Shown here one piece after another: positions 1-5,072 of a stretch of DNA of 8,584 bases (position 1 is the first letter of the stretch; every line of letters begins with the position of its first letter). The stretch covers positions 1-8,584 of the forward strand of contig MHGR01000086.1 in NCBI GenBank assembly GCA_001805655.1, read 5' to 3'. The notes under the pieces were generated by a model that was given only the letters and a program-made list of their open reading frames with translations, was not told where the DNA came from and ran no database searches. Made by a program: the position numbers and the translations under genes. Origin of the DNA: Omnitrophica WOR_2 bacterium RIFCSPHIGHO2_02_FULL_52_10. GTDB taxonomy: Bacteria; Omnitrophota; Gorgyraeia; Zapsychrales; Zapsychraceae.

Positions 1-935
1 AGCTCAAGGCCCTGGCCTACCGTACCGAACAAATCAAGAGAATTAACCGCATCGGGTACAGTCTCGTCGGCCATATTCCTCCCGAAGATATCTCGGGCAA
101 AGGGCGGCCGCACCTGGGATTATTCTGTTTTGACCGCTCGGACCTGACCGAACGATATTTCAAATCCCAGCCGGAGCACGGGGTTTTCGTCGCCTTCCTG
201 CTGGAGAACACGCCGGCGGCACGGGCGGGACTTCAGCCGGGGGACGTGGTCACGGCGATTAATGGCAGGAACGTCGACAATTTCAGAGGCCTGGTCGCGG
301 CCGAAAACCGGTTGAAAAATACCGATAAAGCGGAGGTGGCCTTTGTGCGCGACGGCCGGCCGATGACCGCGGCGGTCGAGGTTGAGCATCTGCCCGTGGA
401 TGTCCGTTTTTCGGTAATCGACGAGCAATCGGTCAATGCCGCGGCGGGCGCGAAACAGGTCTTTGTCACCTATGGATTGATCAACTTCACGAAATCGGAT
501 GACGAGATCGCCGCGGTTTTGGGGCACGAGCTGGCCCACTTAAGCCGCGGCCATATCAACCGCAAGCTGGGCGGCGAGGTCGTCAAGACGTTTCTGGCGA
601 TCGGGCTGGGGATCGCGGCGGAAGTCGCCAGTTCAGGCAGCGGGAACGTGGTTATGCGCAGCGTGGGCGGGGTGGGTGATGTCTTCGGCGCCAAATTTTC
701 CAGGGACCTGGAGCGGGAGGCGGATTATTTCGGGGTGAAATACATTTACCTGGCGGGCTATGACCCGCAGGTGGCGGCGACCTTTCATGAGCGCTTTGCC
801 ATCGAGATCCCAGAGACCATGACGCGCGATTATTTCAGCACGCATCCCAGCTCCCCGGAGCGCACGGTTCGGGTGCAAAAAGCCGTTGAGGAACTGAAAG
901 CCAAGAATGCAACGCCTCAAAATGTGACCCAGTAA
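1..935 (+). CDS. PDZ-domain M48 family zinc metalloprotease (5' end outside window)
   Basis: The reading frame is open from base 3 back past the window edge, so the N-terminus, probably with a signal peptide, is missing. Residues are counted from the codon at base 3. A PDZ-like domain comes first: PAARAGLQPGD, then VVTAINGR. A peptidase M48 domain follows. The zinc motif HELAH lies at about residues 175-179 (bases 525-539), with the two His as ligands and the Glu as catalytic base. The third-ligand ExxxD motif is EREAD at about residues 237-241 (bases 711-725). The C-terminus keeps a family-typical HPSSPER segment. M48 members such as BepA act in the periplasm on misassembled outer-membrane proteins, and a PDZ domain fused to M48 fits an envelope quality-control protease. 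All catalytic residues are present, so it looks active. The ssb gene starts 54 nt downstream. The substrate cannot be told from sequence. Confidence 0.9.
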   Translation, partial: LKALAYRTEQIKRINRIGYSLVGHIPPEDISGKGRPHLGLFCFDRSDLTERYFKSQPEHGVFVAFLLENTPAARAGLQPGDVVTAINGRNVDNFRGLVAAENRLKNTDKAEVAFVRDGRPMTAAVEVEHLPVDVRFSVIDEQSVNAAAGAKQVFVTYGLINFTKSDDEIAAVLGHELAHLSRGHINRKLGGEVVKTFLAIGLGIAAEVASSGSGNVVMRSVGGVGDVFGAKFSRDLEREADYFGVKYIYLAGYDPQVAATFHERFAIEIPETMTRDYFSTHPSSPERTVRVQKAVEELKAKNATPQNVTQ

Positions 936-989
936 TGCAAATCACCATTTCACGATAAACAAGGTTAATTTCAAGGGAAAGGACGTGCC

Positions 990-1400
990 ATGAGTTTGAA
1001 CAGCGTGAATATCATGGGAAATTTGACGAGAGATCCCGAGATCAAATACACCAGCTCGGGAAAATCGGTGTGCAACTTATCCATCGCGAATAACCGCGTT
1101 TATAACAAGGGCAGCGAGCGGGTCACGGAGGTGTCGTATTTTGATATTGAGGTATGGGGAGCGGTGGCTGAGAATTGCGCCAAATATCTTAAGAAAGGCA
1201 GCGGGATCATTGTTGAGGGGCGCCTGCGCCAGGACCGCTGGGAAAAGGACGGCAAGACGCAAAGCCGGGTCCGCATTGCCGCGAACAATATCCATTTCCT
1301 GCCCAGAAAGCGCGAGGAAGGGGCCGTCCAGGAGCCGGTGAGTGTCGCCGGCGGCTCCGAAGCCGCCCAGCCGTCGGAACCCGTTGCCTGGGATGAATAA
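990..1400 (+). CDS. ssb: Single-stranded DNA-binding protein
   Basis: This 136-residue protein binds single-stranded DNA during replication, repair and recombination. An OB-fold of the bacterial SSB type fills roughly residues 1-108. It starts MSLNSVNIMGNLTRDPEIK and contains the typical segments LSIANNR, SYFDIEVWG, YLKKGSGIIVEGRL and DRWEKDGK. A purine-rich ribosome site (AAGGGAAAGGA) precedes the ATG at 990. The tail is short, rich in Pro, Ala and Glu, and ends EPVAWDE. It therefore lacks the usual acidic tip with terminal Pro-Phe (DDDIPF in E. coli) that recruits partner proteins. There is no sign of a frameshift at the end. It may be a divergent main SSB or a secondary copy; nothing in the window decides which. 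Confidence 0.95.
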   Translation: MSLNSVNIMGNLTRDPEIKYTSSGKSVCNLSIANNRVYNKGSERVTEVSYFDIEVWGAVAENCAKYLKKGSGIIVEGRLRQDRWEKDGKTQSRVRIAANNIHFLPRKREEGAVQEPVSVAGGSEAAQPSEPVAWDE

Positions 1401-1520
1401 TGATTGCGGCGTATCTTTCGATGCCCACCGTAAATTGATCCTTGTCGTCTCTCCCGCCGGTGTGGCTTCAGCCGCGCTGACACCCGCATCTTAATAATAT
1501 TAAGAGTAACCGTAAAATCA

Positions 1521-1551
1521 GGGAACTTTCCTGCCTTCCCCCTTGTCTAAA
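1521..1551 (+). promoter_or_regulatory. ECF (RpoE-type) promoter upstream of the DUF6515-like gene
   Basis: The -35 box GGGAACTTT (1521-1529) and -10 box TTGTCTAAA (1543-1551) are separated by 13 nt. This matches the RpoE-type consensus, GGAACTT followed by TCTAA or TCTGA. The same two nonamers recur with the same spacing at 3467-3497. The site lies 38 nt before the ATG at 1590. An ECF sigma gene lies downstream in the same direction with only short gaps, so the promoter probably drives the whole run, including the sigma factor itself (inference). Confidence 0.85.
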
Positions 1552-1589
1552 GGGTTGAACGGACAAACATCTTTAACCAGGGGGAGAAG

Positions 1590-2075
1590 ATGAACAGGAT
1601 AAAGGTTCTATCAATTTTGATTTTAAGCGGAGCGATTATGTCAGTCACTGCACAGCCGGCCCAGGCACATAACAAGCATTGGAAGGAAGATCACCACCGC
1701 GGCTATAAGGTTTTCGGAACTCATCGCCATCAAAGCCATCATCCGCATTCCTACGGGAACATATCCTTCCGTCTGCCCAGGGGATTTATTTCCGTGACGG
1801 TGGGAGGAGAGGCGTACCATTATTACGATGGGGTGTATTACCGCAAGGCCCACCACGGTTATGTCGTGACGCCGCCGCCGTTCGGCGCCTGCATAAAGCG
1901 CTTGCCGCGCGGCTACACCAAAATCTATATTGATGGCCGGCCATATTATACCTATAATGAGATTTATTACAGTGTAGGAAATTATAAAAATTTCCTAACT
2001 GCTAAAAAACTCCTTCCTACACAGCAAAGAAGATACGACGTCCTCATTTCCTCTAAATACTTTAAAGGAAAATGA
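1590..2075 (+). CDS. His-rich secreted DUF6515-like protein, N-terminal part of an interrupted gene
   Basis: The product is predicted to be exported. The signal peptide is about residues 1-26, ending AQPAQA. A His-rich stretch of nine His in about 29 residues follows (AHNKHWKEDHHR through HHPHS). Two related Tyr-rich repeats come next: RLPRGFISVTVGG to GVYYRKAHHGYVV, then RLPRGYTKIYIDG to NEIYYS. This pattern resembles DUF6515 proteins. The second repeat breaks off after YYS, exactly where a palindrome-rich element begins. The last 34 or so residues and the stop are encoded by that element. The rest of the domain resumes in another frame at about 2147. Start: GGGGGAGAAG lies just before the ATG at 1590. 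The His-rich region could bind metal, which would suit the Spy/CnrX-like neighbours, but the function is unknown. Confidence 0.75.
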   Translation: MNRIKVLSILILSGAIMSVTAQPAQAHNKHWKEDHHRGYKVFGTHRHQSHHPHSYGNISFRLPRGFISVTVGGEAYHYYDGVYYRKAHHGYVVTPPPFGACIKRLPRGYTKIYIDGRPYYTYNEIYYSVGNYKNFLTAKKLLPTQQRRYDVLISSKYFKGK

Positions 2076-2146
2076 GGACATGTACTTGCCTTTTCTGTAG
2101 TACTGTTGAAGGCAAGTACGAACGGAGTGAGGAGTTTTCTTGTGAA
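1974..2146 (+). mobile_element. Palindrome-rich element of about 173 bp inserted in the DUF6515-like gene
   Basis: Removing these bases rejoins YYS to HSPAGYVVV in frame (173 leaves remainder 2, matching the frame change) and restores the second Tyr-rich repeat with the same five-residue spacing between YY and GYVV as the first. The element is visibly AT-rich. Its paired segments are GTGTAGGAA (1972-1980) with TTCCTACAC (2014-2022); alternatively TAGGAAATT (1975-1983) with AATTTCCTA (1989-1997); GTCCTCATTTCC (2040-2051) with 2067-2079, one bulge; GTACTTGCCTT (2082-2092) with AAGGCAAGTAC (2109-2119); and the long-range pair AAAACTCC (2006-2013) with GGAGTTTT (2131-2138), which encloses the two hairpins between. 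The ends show a short inverted repeat, AGTGT at 1971 and ACACT at 2146-2150. No target duplication is clear and it encodes no transposase. Exact ends are uncertain by a few bases. It could be a MITE-like or REP-like unit. Confidence 0.6.
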
Positions 2147-2389
2147 CACTCGCCGGCCGGCTATGTCGTGGTTGAAAGGCCCGAGCCGAAGCGCGCTCAA
2201 TACGGCCGGGAGGTGAAAAGGGATGAAGGGGACTATGACGCCTCTTTTGAAATCAACATCCCTAATAAGCGCGGAGGTTATACAACGGTCATTTTAAAGC
2301 GGTCCGGCAACGGCTATACCGGCCCCCAGGGAGAATATTACGACGCATTCCCCAGGGTGGATGAGCTTAAAGTGATTTACGGATCATAG
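2072..2389 (+). CDS. C-terminal part of the interrupted DUF6515-like gene
   Basis: From about 2147 this frame encodes HSPAGYVVVERPEP and then the family-like C-terminal domain: FEINIPNKRGGYTTVILKRSGNGYTGPQGEYY, here given only as its two ends FEINIPNK and PQGEYYDAFP, followed by VDELKVIYG. It is the natural continuation of the gene starting at 1590. The first 25 or so residues (MRTCTCLFCSTVEG and on, with four Cys) come from the inserted element and are probably meaningless. The ATG at 2072 overlaps the TGA of the upstream part as ATGA, inside a hairpin, so re-initiation is possible. Without a signal peptide this product would stay in the cytoplasm, so the pair is best read as a disrupted gene. 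The sigma gene starts 24 nt downstream. Confidence 0.65.
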   Translation: MRTCTCLFCSTVEGKYERSEEFSCEHSPAGYVVVERPEPKRAQYGREVKRDEGDYDASFEINIPNKRGGYTTVILKRSGNGYTGPQGEYYDAFPRVDELKVIYGS

Positions 2390-2413
2390 GGACATGGCAT
2401 AAGAGCGGCAGCG

Positions 2414-2968
2414 ATGGATATATCGAATGACATTGTCAAGCGGGCGGCCGCGGGTGATCCCGATGCCTTTGAAGAGATTTATAAGGCCAGCGCGGGATAT
2501 GTTCTGAACGTGGCGTACCGTGTCCTCGGCGCCCGGGAAGACGCCGAGGAAGTAACCCAGGACGTTTTTCTGATCATTCACAGAAAGCTCAAGGACTTCC
2601 GGTTTGATGCCGCCTTTAAGACATGGGTTTACCGTATCACGGTGAACGTGTCGATCAATTACGCGAAGAAGTCGAACAAAGCGCGCAACCGGACCGTGGA
2701 ATTCAAGGAAGAGCTGGCCGTATGCGAACAGGCAAACCAGACGCGGGAGGCCGATCAGGAGCTCCACGAAAAGGTGGTTGCGGGACTTTTGGGCGTTCTC
2801 AATCCCGACCAAAGGGCCTGCCTGGTCCTGCGCAGTGTCGAAAAATTGAGCTATCAGGAAATAGCCGAGACGCTGGATATTAATATCAACACGGTGCGCA
2901 CGCGCATCAAAAGGGCGAGAGAAGCCCTGCTGGCCGTACGAAAAGAGGTGATGAACAATGTCCTGTGA
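2414..2968 (+). CDS. ECF RNA polymerase sigma factor (RpoE-like)
   Basis: This is an alternative sigma factor of 184 residues, a typical length for ECF (sigma-70 family group 4) proteins. Region 2 spans about residues 10-90, with the core-binding segment REDAEEVTQDVFLIIHRKL and the -10 recognition area FKTWVYRITVNVSINY. Region 4 spans about residues 118-175, with a helix-turn-helix in LSYQEIAETLDININTVRTR for the -35 element. The anti-sigma gene overlaps its end by 11 bp, implying translational coupling. Two identical RpoE-type promoters flank the pair (1521 and 3467), which makes this sigma factor their most likely user and an autoregulated one (inference). The ribosome site before the ATG at 2414 is weak, so translation may depend on the preceding reading frame. 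Confidence 0.95.
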   Translation: MDISNDIVKRAAAGDPDAFEEIYKASAGYVLNVAYRVLGAREDAEEVTQDVFLIIHRKLKDFRFDAAFKTWVYRITVNVSINYAKKSNKARNRTVEFKEELAVCEQANQTREADQELHEKVVAGLLGVLNPDQRACLVLRSVEKLSYQEIAETLDININTVRTRIKRAREALLAVRKEVMNNVL

Positions 2969-3464
2969 AAAATTTCAAGAAATGATTTTGACGGATTATT
3001 TGGACCGGGAGTTAAGCGCACAGCGGCGTGCGTCCCTTGAAGCGCATTTAACACAGTGTCCCGGGTGCAGGGAATTTGCCGAGCAAGCCCGCAAGGGGGC
3101 CGTCGAACCTTTCGAGCAACTCGAGCGGCTCAAGCCGTCCCCGCAGCTATGGGCGAACATCAAGGAAGCCATTGAGGAAGACCCCCAACCGGCTGTCCGG
3201 GGAGCCCTGGTTGATTTCTGGGAAAGATTAAAACTGCTCTTTTATTTCCCCAGGCCGGCCTTGGCGTTGGCCACGGTTGTCCTGATGATTGTTATGCTGT
3301 TGGCCGTTTTGCCGAAACCAATCGGGCGGAATCATATTGCTCAGGTCGAAAGTGTGGCTGAGGAAGAGGTTGAGTATCTCGCGTCGTTAATGGAAGGTAC
3401 GGAAAGTATGGACTCGGACGGGAACGGGGGCTACGGCACCGCGATCGAAGAATATTTCCTGTGA
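2958..3464 (+). CDS. Zinc-finger (ZAS/zf-HC2) membrane anti-sigma factor
   Basis: This 168-residue protein is the partner of the overlapping ECF sigma gene. The N-terminal anti-sigma domain carries Cys3 and the HxxxCxxC motif: His30, Cys34 and Cys37 (HLTQCPGC). This is the zinc-binding ZAS signature of many ECF anti-sigma factors. One membrane helix lies at about residues 100-118 (ALALATVVLMIVMLLAV). A short C-terminal part, acidic around VAEEEVEYLASLMEG, would face the periplasm. It should hold the sigma factor at the inner membrane until a signal arrives. GAGGTGATG within the sigma gene supplies the ribosome site for the ATG at 2958. The next ECF promoter begins 2 nt after its stop. Whether release is by proteolysis, metal or redox cannot be told from sequence. 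Confidence 0.9.
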   Translation: MSCEKFQEMILTDYLDRELSAQRRASLEAHLTQCPGCREFAEQARKGAVEPFEQLERLKPSPQLWANIKEAIEEDPQPAVRGALVDFWERLKLLFYFPRPALALATVVLMIVMLLAVLPKPIGRNHIAQVESVAEEEVEYLASLMEGTESMDSDGNGGYGTAIEEYFL

Positions 3465-3466
3465 GA

Positions 3467-3497
3467 GGGAACTTTGCGGCTGTTTCGCTTGTCTAAA
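3467..3497 (+). promoter_or_regulatory. ECF (RpoE-type) promoter upstream of the Spy-like gene
   Basis: GGGAACTTT (3467-3475), 13 nt, TTGTCTAAA (3489-3497). Both boxes and the spacing equal those at 1521-1551, while the spacers differ, so this is not a recent duplication of the whole region. It begins 2 nt after the anti-sigma stop and ends 21 nt before the ATG at 3519. It would give the Spy-like gene a separate, stronger output from the sigma factor. Confidence 0.85.
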
Positions 3498-3518
3498 AAA
3501 GTGAAAGGAGACATTGCC

Positions 3519-4055
3519 ATGGACAAACACATCAAACGATATATCTTGGTGGTAGGGCTTGTTGCAGGGGTTTTATGGACGGCGGCCGGATATGTACAAG
3601 CGCAGGAAGCGCCGGAAAATCCTCCGTTCAATAAGGAGGAAATGAAGGAAAAGTGGAAAGCCAAAAAGGAAGCGCTCCACAAAAAGCTCGGGATAACGCC
3701 CGAACAAGCTGAGAAGTTGGACGCTCAGAAGGCAAAGCACCGTGAGGGACTGAAAACGCTCTGGGAAGAGATTAAGGCCAAGCGCGAGGCCCTGGCCGCG
3801 GAGCTTCAGAAAAAGGAAGTCAATTTGGATGCGGTCTCTAAGCTCCATAACGAGCTCAAGGCATTAAACGCCCAAAAGGAGGATCAAAGGCTGGAGGGCA
3901 TTTTAGCCGCGCGGGAGGTTCTTACACCGGAGCAATTCTCCCAAATGATGGAATTCGGGAAGGAGCACCGCGGAAAGGGGCGTCAATCCAAACGGTTTCA
4001 TGAAGACGGAGAGTACGGCAACGGCGGAGGACCGGCCAAAACAGACGCTGAATAA
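3519..4055 (+). CDS. Spy/CpxP/CnrX-like periplasmic protein (LTxxQ type)
   Basis: This 178-residue protein is predicted to be periplasmic. The signal peptide is about residues 1-29 (MDKHIKRYILVVGLVAG to YVQA). The mature part is almost all charged helix, with the two family-typical motifs ITPEQ (in KKLGITPEQAEKLDAQ) and LTPEQ (in REVLTPEQFSQMM). The tail is Gly-rich with a few His. Spy and CpxP are periplasmic chaperones or stress regulators, and CnrX is the metal sensor of an ECF sigma/anti-sigma system in Cupriavidus; all share this fold. Start: AAAGGAG lies 8 nt before the ATG at 3519. An upstream in-frame TTG at 3474 falls inside the promoter and is unlikely. With its own ECF promoter next to the sigma pair, it is either a regulon effector or a periplasmic sensor. 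Confidence 0.8.
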   Translation: MDKHIKRYILVVGLVAGVLWTAAGYVQAQEAPENPPFNKEEMKEKWKAKKEALHKKLGITPEQAEKLDAQKAKHREGLKTLWEEIKAKREALAAELQKKEVNLDAVSKLHNELKALNAQKEDQRLEGILAAREVLTPEQFSQMMEFGKEHRGKGRQSKRFHEDGEYGNGGGPAKTDAE

Positions 4056-4074
4056 GCGGATGTTGTTGGCCCTC

Positions 4075-4110
4075 AAAAAATACCCCGCAAAACTTTGCGG
4101 GGTATTTTCT
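4075..4110 (+). terminator. Rho-independent terminator after the first Spy-like gene
   Basis: A near-perfect hairpin, TACCCCGCAA (4081-4090) with TTGCGGGGTA (4095-4104), is preceded by an A-run and followed by TTTTCTT. The A and T runs on both sides could allow action on either strand. It closes the sigma/anti-sigma/Spy-like unit. Confidence 0.9.
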
Positions 4111-4140
4111 TGCAGACATAATGTTCATTAATGGTATAAT
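4110..4140 (+). promoter_or_regulatory. Extended -10 sigma-70-type promoter for the second Spy-like gene
   Basis: A perfect TATAAT (4135-4140) is preceded by TGG, an extended -10 element. A weak -35 (TTGCAG, 4110-4115) lies 19 nt upstream. The ATG at 4182 follows after about 41 nt. There is no RpoE-type site here, so this gene is not an obvious member of the ECF regulon. Confidence 0.65.
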
Positions 4141-4181
4141 GGCACACAAAATAAAAGACTAACTAGAAACAGGAGAGAGAA

Positions 4182-4577
4182 ATGAAAAAAGCCAGTAAGG
4201 TATTCGTTATGGTGTTGTCATTAACAGTCATGATGACGGTTAATACTTACGCTCATTATGGCATGGGCGAAGGGGACGGTGATTATGTCGCCAAGAAGGT
4301 TGCGAAACTAACGGAACAATTGAGCCTAAGCGCGGAGCAAGCCGCCCAGGTTGAGGCATTGATCAAGGAAAAGATGGAAAAGAAGAATGCCATTAAAGAA
4401 GAGAAACATGCCGCGATCGAGGCCGTTAAGGAAGAATACTCAGTCAAAATTAAGGCGCTTTTGACCGATGAACAGAAGGCCAAGTATGAGGAAATGCAGA
4501 CGGAGCGGGAAAAAGAGGAAATGAAGGGCAGCGATCATGAGCACAAGGACTCCGGTGGCGAGGAAAAGGGCAGTTAG
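4182..4577 (+). CDS. Small Spy/CpxP-like periplasmic protein
   Basis: This 131-residue protein is predicted to be periplasmic. The signal peptide is about residues 1-24 (MKKASKVFVMVLSLTVMMT to TYA). The mature chain is a charged helical protein with the paired motifs LSLSAEQAAQVEAL and LLTDEQKAKYEEM, the LTxxQ pattern of the Spy/CpxP group. The C-terminus (SDHEHKDSGGEEKGS) is hydrophilic with two His and could bind metal weakly. It appears to be a distant paralogue of the gene ending at 4055, arising by an old tandem duplication. It stands alone between two terminators with its own promoter. AGGAGAG (4171-4177) is the ribosome site. A stress chaperone or metal-buffering role is inferred from family only. 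Confidence 0.75.
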   Translation: MKKASKVFVMVLSLTVMMTVNTYAHYGMGEGDGDYVAKKVAKLTEQLSLSAEQAAQVEALIKEKMEKKNAIKEEKHAAIEAVKEEYSVKIKALLTDEQKAKYEEMQTEREKEEMKGSDHEHKDSGGEEKGS

Positions 4578-4601
4578 AACACATAAATTAAAATGATGTG
4601 C

Positions 4602-4638
4602 AAAAGAGGCAGATATATCAAATATCTGCCTCTTTTTT
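4602..4638 (+). terminator. Rho-independent terminator after the second Spy-like gene
   Basis: A 15-bp perfect stem, AAAAGAGGCAGATAT (4602-4616) with ATATCTGCCTCTTTT (4622-4636), has a 5-nt loop and a T-run to 4638. It lies about 25 nt after the stop codon. Confidence 0.95.
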
Positions 4639-4679
4639 GTAAGTTATTGAATATAAATTAGATATGAACTATATAAAAA

Positions 4680-4704
4680 TTTCCCCTCGGGGTTTCCCCT
4701 CGGG
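4680..4704 (+). repeat. Tandem pair of the palindromic 12-mer TTTCCCCTCGGG
   Basis: TTTCCCCTCGGG occurs at 4680-4691 and 4693-4704, one base apart. Each copy contains a short C4/G4-type palindrome. The pair ends 5 nt before a strong -35 box. A regulator binding site is possible, as is a simple chance duplication. Confidence 0.5.
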
Positions 4705-4709
4705 TGCCC

Positions 4710-4737
4710 TTGACAACCGCGTTTCATGTGTTATGCT
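4710..4737 (+). promoter_or_regulatory. Strong sigma-70-type promoter of the structured leader
   Basis: A perfect -35 TTGACA (4710-4715) and a -10 TATGCT (4732-4737) with a TG two bases upstream of it are separated by 16 nt. Transcription should start near 4744. The transcript would run through about 330 nt of structured leader before the ATG at 5073. Confidence 0.7.
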
Positions 4738-4749
4738 TTAGACGTAAAT

Positions 4750-4788
4750 AAGTCGCCACGGCTTAGCCGAGGCGACTTGTTCTTTTTT
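4750..4788 (+). terminator. Strong hairpin with T-run at the start of the leader (terminator or attenuator)
   Basis: AAGTCGCC (4750-4757) pairs with GGCGACTT (4771-4778). An inner stem, CGGC (4759-4762) with GCCG (4766-4769), has a 3-nt loop, and an A-A mismatch lies between the two stems. TTCTTTTTT follows. It looks like an intrinsic terminator yet lies only a few bases after the predicted start of the 4710 promoter. It may attenuate that promoter or shield the RNA 5' end; alternatively the promoter is not used. Confidence 0.5.
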
Positions 4789-4800
4789 ATAGGCAGTTTC

Positions 4801-4980
4801 AACGATAAAGGCAAACCGTGAGAAATCACGGGGCCCCTAAATTTTATTTAGGGCGGTATTCCCCACCAGAATACCGGCAAAACTTCATCGATTCCAAATC
4901 GATGCATCCCTGACGAAAACGCATCAATACGGGATGAGAGCCTAAAATCAGCAATGATTATGGTTGTCAGTTACCGAATT
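4801..4980 (+). promoter_or_regulatory. Structured leader with c-di-GMP-I (GEMM) riboswitch-like features
   Basis: The parts occur in the order expected for a c-di-GMP-I aptamer. GGCAAACC (4810-4817) runs into a perfect 6-bp hairpin, CCGTGA and TCACGG, with a GAAA tetraloop (4816-4831). Later come CCTAAA (4941-4946) and TATGG (4959-4963) on either side of an AATC/GATT stem, which closely matches the 11-nt GAAA tetraloop receptor. GTTACCGA follows (4970-4977). Against this, the invariant ACGCAAAGCC segment that should follow the first hairpin is absent. Instead about 100 nt with four further hairpins intervene: 4835-4853, 4854-4876, 4886-4904 and 4905-4936. It may be an expanded or divergent aptamer, a decayed one with an insertion, or a different RNA class. 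A terminator at 5001-5032 would serve as expression platform for the secreted-protein gene at 5073. Confidence 0.4.
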
Positions 4981-5000
4981 GATTGTATTTGAACCACACG

Positions 5001-5032
5001 AACCCATAGTCATTGATACTATGGGTTTTTTT
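5001..5032 (+). terminator. Rho-independent terminator ending the structured leader
   Basis: AACCCATAGT (5001-5010) pairs with ACTATGGGTT (5018-5027) around a 7-nt loop, followed by an unbroken T-run to 5032. Its place between the leader and the gene at 5073 suits a transcription-control switch. Alternatively it ends a stand-alone RNA of about 290 nt. Confidence 0.9.
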
Positions 5033-5072
5033 ATTAACAGCCACGGCACCAAATGAATGGAGGGGAGAAGCT

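Noticed and set aside
1459..1484. Hairpin GGTGT...ACACC with an inner GGC-TTCA-GCC stem downstream of ssb, considered as a terminator
   Set aside because: No T-run follows, and the stem is interrupted; not enough to call it.
1490..1504. AT-only-like palindrome CTTAATAATATTAAG upstream of the ECF promoter, considered as an operator
   Set aside because: It is seen only once and has no T-run or second copy; AT-rich palindromes of this size arise by chance.
1982..2200. Minus-strand open frame of 72 codons across the inserted element
   Set aside because: It extends into the host gene, has no recognisable domain, and is best explained as a shadow; the element therefore appears non-coding.
3474..3518. 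Upstream TTG start extending the Spy-like protein by 15 residues
   Set aside because: It lies within the ECF promoter, and the extension would spoil the signal peptide; the ATG at 3519 has a proper ribosome site.
5013..5072. Upstream TTG start extending the Gly-rich protein by 20 residues
   Set aside because: It starts inside the terminator hairpin, and a strong ribosome site sits before the ATG at 5073.
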